From Spisula solida (Eukaryota > Mollusca > Bivalvia > Venerida > Mactridae): a DNA stretch of 64,000 nucleotides. This document shows positions 11,801-26,800 of the stretch, piece by piece (position 1 is the stretch's first letter; every line of letters begins with the position of its first letter). Below the pieces are notes generated by a model. It saw only the letters and a list, made by a program, of their open reading frames with translations, was not told the DNA's origin and ran no database searches. A program made the translations under genes and the position numbers. The stretch is from the NCBI GenBank assembly GCA_947247005.1, contig OX365946.1, positions 49,936,734-50,000,733 on the forward strand, read 5' to 3'.

Positions 11801-14800
11801 TATCCAATCTTCAGCCTCTCCCTGTCATACACAATACAATATACAACAGCCAGTATGTTGCCAACTAATGCACAAATCCCCAGTAACCATAATAATGTCT
11901 GTAAGGCAGAATTCCTCATCAAATCATCGCAAGATGAAAATTCGTCTCTTTCAGGAAAACATGCAGATTCTGGCAGGTAATCTGGACGGATACAGCAATA
12001 TTTATAGGCTGAAGTCCTCAAATTCTTGAGCTCAGATAATCCATTGAAAAGGTCACTATCAAATGTTTTGATGTTGTTCGATTCGAAGAAAATTGTGCTT
12101 ACAGCGAGTCCACTAAATGCATCGTTACTAAGTTGTATTATGTTGTTATGGCTAACATGTAGTGTATATAGTTTAAGACCAGAAAACGCGTTGGGTGAAA
12201 TAGTACGAATGTCCATTTCATTGATTTCAAAGTGTCTTAAACTTACAAGCCCTACGAAAGCAAATGATTCAAATGTCAAGAAGCCAACATTGCTATGCAA
12301 GTTCAGATACACAAGCTTGGTAAGACCATAAAATGTTCGGGCAGGAATTGTTGAAATTTTATTTCGACTTAGGTCTAAACTCCTCAAATTGGGCAGACGT
12401 TCAAAATATTGCGCACTCATCCGTAGTATGTTACATAATGATAAATTCAATCTGATCATGTATGGGAATTCCAAAACAAAGATCTCTTCCGAATTGACAA
12501 ATTCTCCTATCCGTTTGTTGGTACTCAAATCTAGAACTCGTAATCTTTTATCCATGCGCATTGTAAAATCAGTTGAATTTTCAAATACTGCTGATGTACA
12601 ATTTGCACTGTAGCCAGAACATAAACACGTAGAGGGACAAACAAAGTCACAAAACATCTCATCGTCATGAAACGGACAATGTTCATGTCCATCACAAATT
12701 TGATCACTTTCAATACATAACATTGATGATAAACACTTGTAGTTGCCTGGACAGACAGTTGATGAGGAGTCTGAAAATTAGGAACATATACATAACGTCT
12801 CGTACGGTTTGCCGTTAATAGTAAATGCAACAAGTTACAATGCACATAACCAATTTAAACATAACCATAATATTCATGAAACTTGGATGAAGAATCAAGT
12901 AATGACACATGTTGATAAAATGCCTGAAAACATTCAGGTCAATACTTTGAATATGGAGATAATTTGGCAAAAACTCAAGTACACACGTCGACACTCCAGA
13001 TCTTAATTACACATATTGTAGCTATATGTTTCCCGTTAAATGGGCCATAGGTCGATCATCTGTCAAAGAAAAGCATGCAGAACCCTATGGTGACCTGAGA
13101 CATAATTTACAATTTCTGACTAAAGTTCAAGAAAATGCAGCCTCTTTTGCATGTACAAGGTTTTCTTATTGCTTTAATTAACCAGGGACCTTGTTATTTA
13201 CATCCGTTGGCCCATATTAAAACTCGACCTGGATTCCAACTTGGCGAACACTCTGACAGAGTTTCATGAATATCTAATGAAAAACACTGCCTCTATAGCA
13301 TCAACATGTTTCTGCTATGATTTGACCTGTGACTTAGTTATTGACCTCAGACGACCAGTATTCAAACTCAACTTTTGATTACATCAATACAGTGTTATTT
13401 TACTTATTTTCGCGAAGATCCTAGAGACCTAGTTCTTTAACCAAGAAGACACACAATCAACCTCGTTCTAGATTTTTTGAGATGGTCATTATGGTCATGA
13501 AGATTATACCAACACTGTGACCTCTAGGAACTACACAATATTATTCTATGATTTTACCTATTGACACAGTTTTATACCCCAAATGACCCAAAATCAAACT
13601 TGACCTAGATTTTGTTTAGATAATCATTGTCACAAGTTTCATAACGACGAGGTCAACATTGGGCCCTCTAGTCTCTACACAAGTAAATTGTGGATATACT
13701 GACGACGGACGGAGAGTGATCACAAAAGCTCACCCTGTTACAAAGCTCAACCTGTCACTTTGTGACAGAGGAGTTTATAAAACATGCCATAATACTTAAT
13801 GAATTAAACGCTAGAAAACACACATTTAACCTTACATGATGATTATGTTGCAGTTTAGTAAAATATCAAAATCACATGTGTAGAGACTATGTAAACGTTG
13901 ACCAAGTATATAATGTCGTACCAACTTGAATGATATACCAATTGTATACATTTAATAATTGTACAACAAGGCAGACTTAACATTTATACTAACTTACCTT
14001 TACACAACGACGGAAATATTTTACTCCCGATTGATGTCAGTCTGTCTAAACTCTTCACAGTGATGTCGGTGACGTAGTTATACTCATCCGTTGTTCCCAT
14101 CTCAGGCTTCCCCTTTACAGCTCGTATGACTACTCGATAAACATCAAAATCTGGTTCTGACATATTGTGGAAAACGTGACGTGCAACAGATTGTGATACG
14201 GTTCCGTTTTGTACATATATTATACCACGTGTTGAGGCATTAGTGAATCTAACACGGCCGATATAATCCGATGCCAGTATATTATAGGAACATTCATGTT
14301 CTATATTCATTACATGTTTCATATTGACCTCAATGTCTGTCATTTCCAGTATCAAGTGTTTGTTTGGCAGCATATCCATGTCAGTATGTACCTTGTAAGA
14401 CACAATACGCACGATTGCCGTTCCATGGTTGAACTGACCAGCTAATTGTCTTATCTGTATGTTATGGTCGTGTAGGTCTTCAGCAGAAACTATGAGTATA
14501 AGCTCGAGATCTTCATTGCTACAACCTGTAATATGTAACGCAATTCATTACGTCATGTAATAGTAGTTGAATACAACATGGTAGTATCACAATCACAACC
14601 TAATATATATACTACTCAAAATTTGATAAAGGTCAACAATACTCCCTTGTGAATATTTTGCAAAATTGAATAAGATGGACTGATGGAATTTTCAGACACA
14701 CATTTTTTCATCCGCAACATTGTAAACGAATTAACTTTGCTTCCAAAGTTGATGTATTTAATTGCTTATAAAGCACAGCCTCCCTTAATTGTTTAGGGGC

Positions 14801-17800
14801 ATGTACGCCTCTGTGATAACTGCAAAAAACTATGCGATATTGTTTTGCATTTTTGGTCTTACACAATATGAGAATAGAAAAAGGACGAAAAGTTCCGTAT
14901 TATTCTTGCAACTTTGGTTTCTGCAAAAAGGGCATATCAGTTACCTGAAAAAAGACAACATTTTGTCAATGAATCTCAAATGCATCACATGAATTGTTCG
15001 ACATTTAGCAACTGATATAAGATGATATTTCAATATTTGCGCAACACGTTTTCTTAATCAGATTTGTTCATGTAACGTAAGACGGACATACATATTGATT
15101 TCTTGACCCTAAGCCAAGTTTGAGTAGTATATAATACACTAGCTCACAGGTGATAACTCTAGCAATATAGATAATAACACTTCACGGTCGAATGGTCGCT
15201 TGTTATCCTTTATTTTTATTGTTTGTTTTTTTGTAAACAAGGTTAGTGTTATCACCGGCTATCGACTATGGTATAGTGCGTTTAAAGTCAAACGAGAATC
15301 GTTATTAACATAAACTCGCCCGTCAGGTAAACTTTAAATGTGTTCGATATCAAATAGTGTGCAAATCTCAATCCATACATCAAAGGCGCGGTAGTGTAGT
15401 GGATAAACCTTCACTTCCTTCAAGCTTCTATTTTATTCTGAGTTGTAGGTTCGTTCCTCACTTCGGTCCACTTTTTTATTGCATGTATCCATGTTATAAA
15501 GTCTTATATTATACTGCTTCTTTAATGAATCGATACTTCAAATGATCAAAGTTTTATGTTGTAGTGAATATATTAAAAACGATATTATGATTATTGTACT
15601 GTATATAAAAATAAAATAATTGAAAAGATACGACTTCATAAAGAATGAAAACATAACACAAAAATTAATCTACGTACATACCTTACTTCGTGTATGTTAT
15701 TATATTAGTTACAAATAAAAAATACTGTACAAGTAAAAAGATAAAAAACTTAAATTTAAGTGACTTGGATGGGCGCCGAACAAAATTACGTGTATAATAG
15801 CGGCATGCTTATCCACTCGACTAACGAGACGATGTCAAAACTGGTTTTCAAGTATTATACTATTAATTGAAGGTATCTATTTTATCATATAAACCACAAG
15901 CCCCCCTATTCTTTTGAATGAAACAGTTCCCTCATTAGAATTACTTATTGAACCGACAGTAATCTGGAAAGTGCAAGTAAAAAGAAATATGTAAAGTGAT
16001 ATTGTAAGGTGTAGTTCGCCGATGATATAGTGCGCCCATGATAACGTAATATTTACAAACATAAATCGGTTTGGTCAACTGTTGCAAAATTGGTTTTACA
16101 AATCATTTAAGTAAACAGATAAGGTCAGTATTGTCCTCAAAACATCACTATGATAAATCGTTCACGTCTGATTAATCCACCTTTGTGGATTGTACCACAA
16201 TTTCCCACCTTTCTCATTATCCTGGGCGCACTATAATACTAGCCTTTGTTTACAAATGAAAATGACGATATAAAGACAGCACGATTAACTTGCCGCCAGC
16301 TTAACGTCTAAAAGCGAATATCGTGATTATAAAGTGATAATGCACAAGATCGAACAAAAATGGACATCGCAAAATGCATTTGTCATTTTTAATTGTAAAC
16401 AAAACCAAGTGTGACCTCTATACGTAAACATCCACATATTTTAAACTGAGAACTTCTAGCAACATTACAATAATTGTTCACACAACCATGATTAAGATAA
16501 ACACGAATATTATAAAAAAAATAGTGCGCCCAGAATAATGTGATGTTAACAAACATGAATCGGTTTGGTCAAATGTTGCAAAATTGGTTTTACAAATTAC
16601 TTATAGAAACATATATTGTCTGTTTTGTACTAAAACATCACTGATAGATCGTTAACATCTGATTATTCCACTTTTTTGAAATACTAAATTTTCCGGCTTT
16701 TTCATTATCGTCGGCGCACTAGCAATGTCAGTTGTTGAAAAATAGACCATTTGGCTATTCGAGTGAACCTCACTGTATAGCTAAGCTTCGTTTATTTACA
16801 TTTACAATACGTGATTATACGTACACTATTATGAACAAGTGAACTGCATCAAGTAGGGAATTTCCCATCAGGTCTTTGACACTATAGTATTTGGCTCCCA
16901 GACAGAACCACGTAGAAGGCATAGCGAAAAAATGCTTAGTCATTTATCATTCTTGCTTTAAAGTTCAGATGCGAATACTTTAAAAGGTATTCAGTCATTC
17001 GGACTGGCAGAAATAAAAATGTTGTCCGAATGAACATTCTTCAGCATGATCAAAATGAAAATGTATATGTCTGTGGATAACGCACGTTTTTCAATTTGTT
17101 TAATTCTAGGTCTACTTAATTCAGGGGTAACTAGTTTACATATATTTAGATATAAACAAATATATAACAACTGATTTTAAATAGGCCTAATTTGATATTT
17201 TACCTCTTTATAATGGGTTGCATGAGCATATCAGACAGTACTTTTTTTCCAGAGAAAAGGCTATTTTCATTTCAATTAATCACATTTCGATTAATTATCA
17301 AACATCTTTAATCTTATTCACCTTTTCTTGTTAAATAAACTCTGTTGCAAATCATCAAAACATAAAAGATATTCAGACGGAAAATTCCGGGTTGTATTGT
17401 ACCCAATCACAACAACAACAACATCTAATTAGTTTTCGCGACCTTTATCCCGCGAATATTTTTACATTTTTTGACGATTTTGGGGGGATTTCTTATTACA
17501 TCTCGGCGAGGAATTACGAAATGCATTCGTATTACTCTCTTTACAATAACCTACAACTACGATGTGGAATTATCACCGTCCGGTCCGGATACGTAAATAC
17601 CCGAAACAGACTTTTTATTAATTGTATTGCAAAGGGAAGTAACCGCTTTGCAAAAAGAAGTAACCTGAACATGTGTCGTTTTTATTAGATTTTCTTAAGA
17701 TTGGTTGATATTTCGCACATTTGGTGATTCCCGCTCGACTTACTTCGTAATCTCAGAGTAATCATGTGTCTCATAACAGTTTGAAGCATCGTTTATGGAC

Positions 17801-20800
17801 TGAAAATGTTAAAATTGCCTTCCGAAGCGGGCAAAATAATGGCTGCCATTTTTATTTCTAAAACTATGGAAAAGAGTGTCTTCCATCTAGGAGACGGGTT
17901 GCACAGCAACCATGGAAGACTGATTTATTTTTTTTATTTAAAGGTTTTTTGGCATAATAAATTTATTCTATAAATATTTAATTATTGTTTTATTCTGATC
18001 TTTTACTATGATTGTTATTTATGTTCCACATTTGAAAAATAAAAATAGAATCAAGAACGGTTATTGATTTCTCGGTATCAAATTCCTGCTACCGGAAGTC
18101 GGAAGCAAGAGTCCGTCTACCAAGTGACCATAGAGATCCGGTCTGTCAAAGAAATAACGGCGTTAGCGAATGCAAAACTACAACAACAACAACAATCGTA
18201 CGTTTTCGCATGTAATTCGCGACCTTGGGGAATTCCCCTATTAAAGCGAGCATTGAATCATTACCCGTGTGATAGATGATTAATGCTGACATGACCACAA
18301 TTATATATTAAGATATGTTTATTTTGTACTTTTTGAAATATATTTATGGATATGTACTGTCCAGTTAGAGGATAGAAGAGAGTATCGCAGTGGTCTAGTC
18401 CATTATTACGGAGTAAACACAATGATAAAGGATAATCCAAACAAATTTCAATGCTTAGCTAAAATACTGTCAAAGTCCTGTTCAGACTATGGCTGTAATA
18501 TTTTGTGTACACATAAAATAAAAAAAATAATATTTAGTCAGACAGCGAAGGCAGCACTCAACTTAACCGGCCGAGCACAGAAAACATAAAAAAACATACA
18601 AAGTACAATGCCCAACTGAACCAACCGAGCACAGAAAACATACAAGGCACCATGCCCAACTTAACAAGTAAATAATCCGCCAAAGTCCAAGCTGTCGAAA
18701 AGCTGAATGTAGTAGTAATCATTTAGGCCTTTCGGTCAAGGATAACCCATGAAAGTGCAAGCACCTATTTCCCATGGGGTCCTGTGTTTTTGCTGAAGGG
18801 ACATCGAGTAGAAGAGAAAGAGTTGTGATACAAGGAATCCGGGTGCGTTACCCTAGCTCGTTCCGAATAGACTCCCTGGTTCTTTAATGTGCCCGTTGTA
18901 TAGCACCGATACATGCGAGACTACCTCTGGTTTTCCAACCAGTTCATCTCTAGTTGGATGGGACACACTGAAAGCGTTTCTGAAATGCCGAGAATGAACT
19001 AGTTTCAGCAATCAACAAGCTGAATGCCCAAGCGGAATGACCTACTTTCAACAGTAAAACGACCGAAATACCTAGTTTTAGCTGTCCTAAGTCCTAAAAG
19101 GTAGAATATTAACAGTATTAAAAAACTGAATTTCGAGGTTTCAGCTGAATGACCTAGTTTCAGCAATAAAAAAGCTGAATGCCCCAAGCGGATGTCCCAG
19201 TTTCAAAAAGTTTAATGCCTTAGCTAGATGGTCCGCCTGAACAAGCCGAGCGCAACAGAAGAACGACCCAGCTCCAATAAGCTGAATGCCCCCAGCCAAA
19301 TGACATACTTTAAACAATTAATAGAATAAGTTCCCATGTTGAATAACCACGTTTCAACAGCAATAAGGCCGAAACACCTAGTTTTAGCGGTGTGAAGTCA
19401 TAAAAGTTATATTAAGAAGAACATTTAATTGTAAATCCCAGCAACCGCGTATATTGACTTAAGAATAGCACGAACGAGTCAGATAGGGGACCAGCAGTGA
19501 ATGTGAAGAATGAACACATATAGTTTTAGCTGTCTGAAGTCTTAAAAATTAAGAAGAATGGTTAATTGTAAATCCCTGCAACCGCGTATATTGACTTATG
19601 AACGAACCGCATAGGGTACAAATAGCGCGAAGGAGTCTGACAGGGTACAAATAGTGAATGTGAAGAATAAAACCTCTACCTCCATGGAATTGGTCCTGGT
19701 CAAAATGACGAATACTTAGAAATTATGATATATTGTTGATTATTATAAATGAAAAAAAAACGCAATTGGAGCTAAAAACCAAATCCAACCAAAACATAAC
19801 TCTCACATTATCCTAACTGAACAGTATGTACACTGATCCGTGGTCAATGACACAATATGTACACTGGTCCGTGGTCAATGACACAATATGTACACTGGTC
19901 CGTGGTCAATGACACAATATGTACACTGGTCCGTGGTCAATGACACAATATGTACACTGGTCCGTGGTCAATGACACAATATGTACACTGGCCCGTGGTC
20001 AATGACACAATATGTACACCGGTCCGTGGTCAATGACACAATATGAACACTGGTCCGTGGTCAATGACACAATATGCTATCATGTAATTTGTGTATGGGC
20101 TGGAGGCCTTTTAACCATAAAGCTTGAACTTGAACACCATCTTTTCTTAAACTTACCACACCCAGCTTCATCCTCATTACCAGGGCATTGCTTTATTCCG
20201 TCACAAATGTATTGCAAGGGTATACAGTAACTTCCGGGACATTTGACCGTTCCATTTGGGCAGTTAAAATCAGCTGAAATAAAAGTTCAGAGTATTATTG
20301 CAATCATTTATGTTGGATGATAAAGGACTCATTAATAATTGAGGCGTGTGTGTTGTGCTTTTAGTATTATTTTTAATTCGGTCATCAAACAACGACAAAA
20401 ATCATGTCGAAATGTGATAAAGAGCACTCCGAGCCAAAAAAAAACAAGACTCTACCTCTAGTCCATGAATGTCATCTAGAGAACAAACATATGAAGAATC
20501 TTGTTACAAGACTACGTGATTTGCAATTAACAATGGCCGCCAACGAGAGTACTTTCATCCAATTTCGCTGTTTTCTTTATGTTTCTGTTCAAACGCTATA
20601 TAATACAGCTACATGTGTTTACCGTGCCCACTCAGTTGATATTTTGATACCCAACTATACAAACACTTGTACCGTTATAAAACTGCTTTAATAATAAAAC
20701 AAATGCCTGAAATAATAACTATAGTCCAGTTAGGATATTGTGACAGTGACGTTGCAGTTTATGTGTACGCAAAAAATCACAACCATTGTCTAAACAGGTA

Positions 20801-23800
20801 GAGCGAAGTTGAGTACGTTACTTTAGCATTGAAATTATAGTTGTTTGTACAGTATAAGCCTTTATAATTGGTTTTACACCGTTATATAATAGTGGACTCA
20901 ACCGCTACGTCACTGGATTTTTATCCTGACTGGACTATATGTGTATATGAAACTTATCATGAAATAACTGCTTGGATATTTTTACTTTACTATATCACAA
21001 TAGGACATGTTTATTGAAACCTATTCATACCGACGAGACAAATACGATAAATCTATAACTTTTACGTACAGCAGTCTTGGAGATGGCGACCATTTCTACA
21101 CCCAAGCATGTAACCTGCATCATCCGTACCATACATACACCTTATACTGTCTGGATATGTTATATCTTTGTCCTCGCACGGAGACCTGGTCACATTGATT
21201 ATGTACTCTGAAAAATAGTTAATAAGTAAATATCTTTGTTATGCATACTTTTGTACTTTAAATTATGAATTAATCAGATTTAAAGGTTACTGAACAAGCA
21301 CGTTCATTTTTCAGTAATATATACATGTACTACACGTGCACTCATGCCTCATCTTATTCAGAATACGAGTCCATTAGTTGGATTCGATGTGTTTAATATA
21401 TATGTATAGTGCAGCCGTGATCGGTTAAACACATCACACTTCTAAATGTTTATTTCATAAGACGTGAGTCCAATTTATCGTATTTCAATAAAAAAAGCCA
21501 ACCAAAACATCCACTCAAGTCCCAACTCAAACGAATGAAATTCTAATCAGTCCTAAGGTTTTGATAAATACAACGCATTATGAAATATAAGATAACAAAT
21601 CTGAAAGTGAAGGCAGCTAGCACTAAAAAGAAACAGCAGAACATGAAATACACAAAGGAAAACCTTGACCACAAGGCACAAGCATTTGTCTCAATGACAA
21701 ACACAAAACTGATCGTCGAGAAAACATTCAACTAAATAAATGAACGAAGTCCTACTCTCGTGTGTTAATTTGAACCAATACACACCGTACAACCCGCTGT
21801 AAGTAAGGCAGTTCTGTATGTCGAAGGCAGAGATACACGCGTTTTGCGCCACTAGAGTGGGGTAAGTATTTGTTATTTTATATGTGTTTTGCGTTGTTTG
21901 TGAGAGTGATCACTTACATATATAGTTAACGCGATGAATGAACAATAAGTATATACAATTTATGTGCACACTAATGCCATATTAATCGAGTAAACAGGTT
22001 TTAGGTATGCGATGTTTGCCAAAAGTTCGAAACTATGGCCTTTGACATTGTATTCTCAACTTAATTCGTGGTTTGGAACAATTCTAAAAGTTGAATACAA
22101 ACTTCAATACTTCCTCAATATAGCTGTCTTTTCCGTTTTGGAAAATGTGCATTTTCTGTGAAGATACAGAGGTTTAAATTAAACGAGGTACAAAAAAACG
22201 ATAACGTAATAGGCAGTTCTGTTTTTCGAATGATAACGACTAAGGCAGAGCGTTAAATATTAATGCTAACGCAGAGGCAGAGATAAGAGACTTATGCTAA
22301 CGACAAAGGCAGAAATTCTAATTACTTGACAGGGCCATGAAACCTCTTTGTACGATATGTATGTTATAAATATAACCCAGATTCATGTTAGGCTGTATTC
22401 CAAAGTCCATTTCACCAAGAATCACGAGTGTTTAGTGGTTATTTTCGTCCAGTTGATTAACGGAATATACAATGTATATCATACCTGGTGATCGCTGACG
22501 CTGGCAATTATCGGTTTTGAGTGGCCCTTTATGCCTGTTAATGACGAAATGGGGTTAACATGCGAGTGCATGGCTGTTTGGGGGGGGGGGAGGGGGCATT
22601 AAGCGCTCCATGCATTGGCATGAAGTTAAGAAACGAATAGTTTTCCTAGCATTCTATAGATTATGTAAGTACGAAATGCAGCAATTCTAATTACTTGACA
22701 GGTAACTTATTAAATGCATTGTTTGTTTGTACAAAAATACCAATATAAGACGAGACGCAAGTACGCGTACGTTTCTTTATGTATAATTAGATTTACGATG
22801 TACAAAATTAATGTAGTTGTTATCAGTAATTTTTCATATAAAATCAAAGCACTGAAAGTCCTAAAGTTGTTCGAATGAATACCATTCTGATCACCACGGC
22901 CTGTATGCATTGAAATATTTACCTGAGACAAACGGAAATGCCCGAGCTTTCACGATTGGAATGAATGCATGCAGGAAGCGTTAAGAAAATGTCTAGTGTG
23001 TTTCAGCAGATTGAATGTTGATCGAATTTATTCCGGTGTATGTTTAAATGTATTAGTCAAATAATCCAGATACGTGTAACATCAGATACTACCGTCGGAT
23101 TAATCTAACCTTACGAACTACATGTATGTGTAATAGAGTATATAGAGTGATACTCAGAGTTATGGATATTCCGCGTACCGCTTGTTGAGAGTAGCTAGAT
23201 TGATTACGCAATGGAACAATGGCCTCGACATAATTAGAAATACTGGGTCAGTACCACAGTATATGATTACGTAACAGTTTAATTATGCAGACGGAAACGG
23301 TACGCACGGAAGGCAGTTAAGAGAAGTGGAAATTGCTTTGTAATTACAAAGAAATACTGGAAATAGGTTTAAATTATTGATTGGGATATCCAACTGTCCA
23401 ATTTAGAAATAGGCAGTAGCTTCGTAGCATATATGTTGCAATTGATGGAACTATTTTGCATGACGGTTTACATCCGTGTCGGAAGTTATGCAATACTGGC
23501 TGACCGGTTTACTATTGCAAAGGTGGCGCTGCCTAGTGGCGGCGTAGGAAGAAAAGTAGTTCCATCAACTAAAGTATAGTCCATTGTAGAAACGTGTGTA
23601 TATAACTAAAGTTGTTCGATTATTGAACAACTAATAAAAAAGTATCTATATTACATAAAGCAGTTAGAGTACCACGTAAAAGAAATTCATTGTCGATGAC
23701 TTACAGTTCATGTAAACTGCTGACTAACAAGTGTTGTATTTATACCTTGCTGTCATAGATCTGCATTTATTAAATATGTAGACGTGCATTGACATGTACT

Positions 23801-26800
23801 TAGTTAGAGAGTTAAGCTCCAGCACGAATAAGATGTAAAGTACAACCTCGTCGACAGAGCAACAACCTTTGATTTCCGGCCATTGTATGACTTCAATGAT
23901 TGGGAGACTATATAATTCATTTTGTATGACTTATTGCGATAACCGGAAGTTGACTCGTTTATGTAATGAACCAATTGGTATGACAATATGTAAAAACTGC
24001 AAATTTCACCGTCGTTTTGTTGACATTTTACTTATATTATCGATAGAATACTACGCAAACCATTCGTTTCTAAACTCTAAGACAATGTCTGAAGAGCTTT
24101 CGCCCCGATCAAAGCCATGCACTCGTCATTAACAGGCATAAAGGGCCACTCACAACCGATAATTGCCAGCGTCAGCGATCACCAGGAATGTAATATATTC
24201 CTTGACGAAAATAACCACTAAACACTCTTGGTGAAATAGACGATGGAATACAGCCTCACATGAATCTGGATTATATTTATAACATACTATTCGTACAAAG
24301 GGGTTTTATGGCCCTGTCAAATACTAGTAATTAGAATTTCTGCCTTTAAGTAAGTCGTTAGCTTAAGTCTTTTATCTCTGCCTCTGCGTTAGCATTAATA
24401 TTTAACGCTCTGCCTTTGTCGTTATCATTCGAAAAAACATAACTGCCTATTTCGTGAGCATTTCTTTTGTACCTCGTTCAAATTAAACCTCTGTATCTTC
24501 ACAGAAAATGTACATCTTTCAAAACGGAAACGACAGATATATTGAGGAAGAATTGAAGTTTGTATTCAACTTTTAGAATTGTTCCAAACCACGAATTAAG
24601 TTGAGAAGTCAATGTCAAAGTCGAAAGTTTCGTACTTTTGGCAAACATCGCATACCTAAACCTGTTTACACGATAAATATGGCATTTGCGGGCACATAAA
24701 TTGTATATACTTATTGTTCATTCATCGCGTCAACGATATATGTAAGTGATCACTCTCACAAACAACGCAAAACACATATAAAATAACAAATACTTACCCT
24801 ACTCAAGTAGCACAAAACGCGTGTGTCTCTGCCTTCGACATACATAACTGCCTTACAAAGTGCGGGTTGTACAGTGTGAATAAAGGTGTAAGAAACACAG
24901 AGAACGTTTTAGCGCAAAAATGAATGAAATTAAAGAGCCACAAAGTCCAGTGAGTAGATATAAATAAATCCTACCATCGTTGTTACAGATTTGCCATATA
25001 ATCATTGGATCCATCGTAAGACACCAAATGTATCCTGAATGTAAAGGGTCCCTACAGAAATTTTCAGCACCCTCCAACGAATCATCAGGAAATTGTCCAG
25101 GCTCTGTGTAATTATGCGCATGAGGAAACTGTTGAACCCAACTCTGACATGGTATACCATCCATAGTGGTATTCTCTTTGCCCTCATACAGGTATGACTT
25201 CGGTTTTAAAAATACATCTGCATACAATAAGACAACACATATACAAGTTATAGTCAACAATTTTTCAGAGATTGACAACTTTTGAAATTATTAGCAAACA
25301 GAATTACAATACATGTACTTTTTTCTAACGTGATAATGTATATATCGCAGTAGGTAGACGTGGTATCGCGCGCTGAAAAAAGCATAATATACCATAAATG
25401 TAATGCACTTCTATAACACCATGTGCTGCGTATAATATCATTAACTTGTGAAAGAATATGACCAATAATTCATATAATAGTTCAATAATTACAATAGAAT
25501 TCAAAGCATAACAATTATGTAACGCATGGAGCTCGCTCAACAAAAGTTCTACTACACTGAGAGGACGTTCTAACAGATCAGCCATAATGTATGTATGCAG
25601 CAGGAAGATGACCATGCACACAGAGAGGCAAATAATTACACAATTCCGAACTATGATGGTGTATTTAGGAAATAAATCGCTGTTTTGCGTGATATACCGG
25701 TGAATAGATAGCGGTTTAGAATGGTCATTTAATGTAGTTTTAAGTCCCCTACCGGTTTTTGACCGCAGGGGACTATTGGTTTGCCATCTGTCCGTCAGTT
25801 TTGGTTCTGACGGAAATTGTTGTTGCAACAGACATATTGACAATGGCTTTACACCGGTGGGGGCTTCTGTATTGCTTGCAATTCAGTACGTCATATCTCG
25901 ATTTGTTCAATTACGTCATTTTACTTAATGAAACTGGGTAACTCGTTTTAAGGTTTTCAGATTTTTTGTTGCTGAAATCGGGCCTTTCAACGTTTTAATA
26001 CTGTTACTTAACTTTTAGACTGTAGGCTGCTAAAACTATGTAGTTCAGCAGTTTTACTGTTGTTACTAGGTCATTCAGCGTAGGCATTCCGCCTCTTGGT
26101 TGCTGTATCTTTTCTTCTGGGTCATTCAGCTAGTTATAATTTATTATACTTTTCGACAGCTTGGACTTGGGCTGATCTGCGCTTGTTTAGTTGGGCATTC
26201 TGCTTTGTGTGTTTTTAATGTTTTCTGTGCTCGGCTGGTTAAGTTGAGTGCTGCCTTCCCTGTCTGACTTAATATACTCTTTTTTAGAGTTCATATGCGT
26301 AGGAATTAATCACGAAGGCCGTATGCCTGAGTGATTAATAACTATGCATATGAACGACAAACCGTGATCTATTCACCGGTATATCACGCAGAAAAGCGAT
26401 CTATTTGCATTCTAACACGTGTAATTTGAACAAATTTAAACGGACTATTTTGTTTGCGAAGTTGGTGAGTTATTTATCATGTTGCTATAACAATGTCCGC
26501 TGTTCAAAGAATCGTAACGTACGCCCCTGGATTTTTAAGCTTTACTATTATCTTTATTTGTCGCAGAACTGATGCTTATTTAACGCCGAATTCCAATTAT
26601 GTATTTCACGTTTACGCATATGAATTGATACATGCAATAACATGTTGCTAGAATATAAATATAATCGAATAAATGAACAGAAACGCTACAAAAAAAAATT
26701 CGCAAAACGTCGCGCTCTACGGCAACGTCACAATTCATGACGTCATGAAATAAACAAGATGTAATTTTCATTGATAAAAAATCGCGAATAACACACGGGA

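Larger units (their letters stand above)
14526..20156 (-). other. 5.6-kb intron rich in small repeats
   Basis: Besides the features listed separately (tRNA-like sequences at 15385 and 15766, MITE pair at 16028 and 16522, hairpin-minisatellite element at 18530, minisatellite at 19821), it carries a foldback at about 16244-16425 and two short CAA runs (about 17404 and 18181). The plus-strand open frames at 17392-17688 and 18064-18279 surround these runs and show no domain signature. Confidence 0.45.
25672..26408. mobile_element. TIR element, ~737 bp, hosting other repeats
   Basis: Ends aaatcgctgttttgcgtgat and gcgtgat-containing inverted form (tatcacgcagaaaagcgat) frame the region; a tataccggtgaatagat core is shared by both. 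Inside lie the hairpin-minisatellite element (25955-26285) and a palindrome at 26289-26354. The 172-codon minus-strand open frame at 25325-25843 overlaps its left end and is not a credible gene. Confidence 0.6.

Noticed and set aside
17392..17688. 98-codon plus-strand frame with a glutamine run
   Set aside because: Starts in a CAA microsatellite, no domain or splice context; chance frame in a repeat-rich intron.
20404..20691. 95-codon plus-strand frame
   Set aside because: Intronic, no domain pattern, no supporting neighbours.
25325..25843. 172-codon minus-strand open frame, the longest non-exon frame
   Set aside because: It overlaps a TIR element end and common dispersed repeat sequence, has no domain signature, and does not fit the phases of neighbouring receptor exons.
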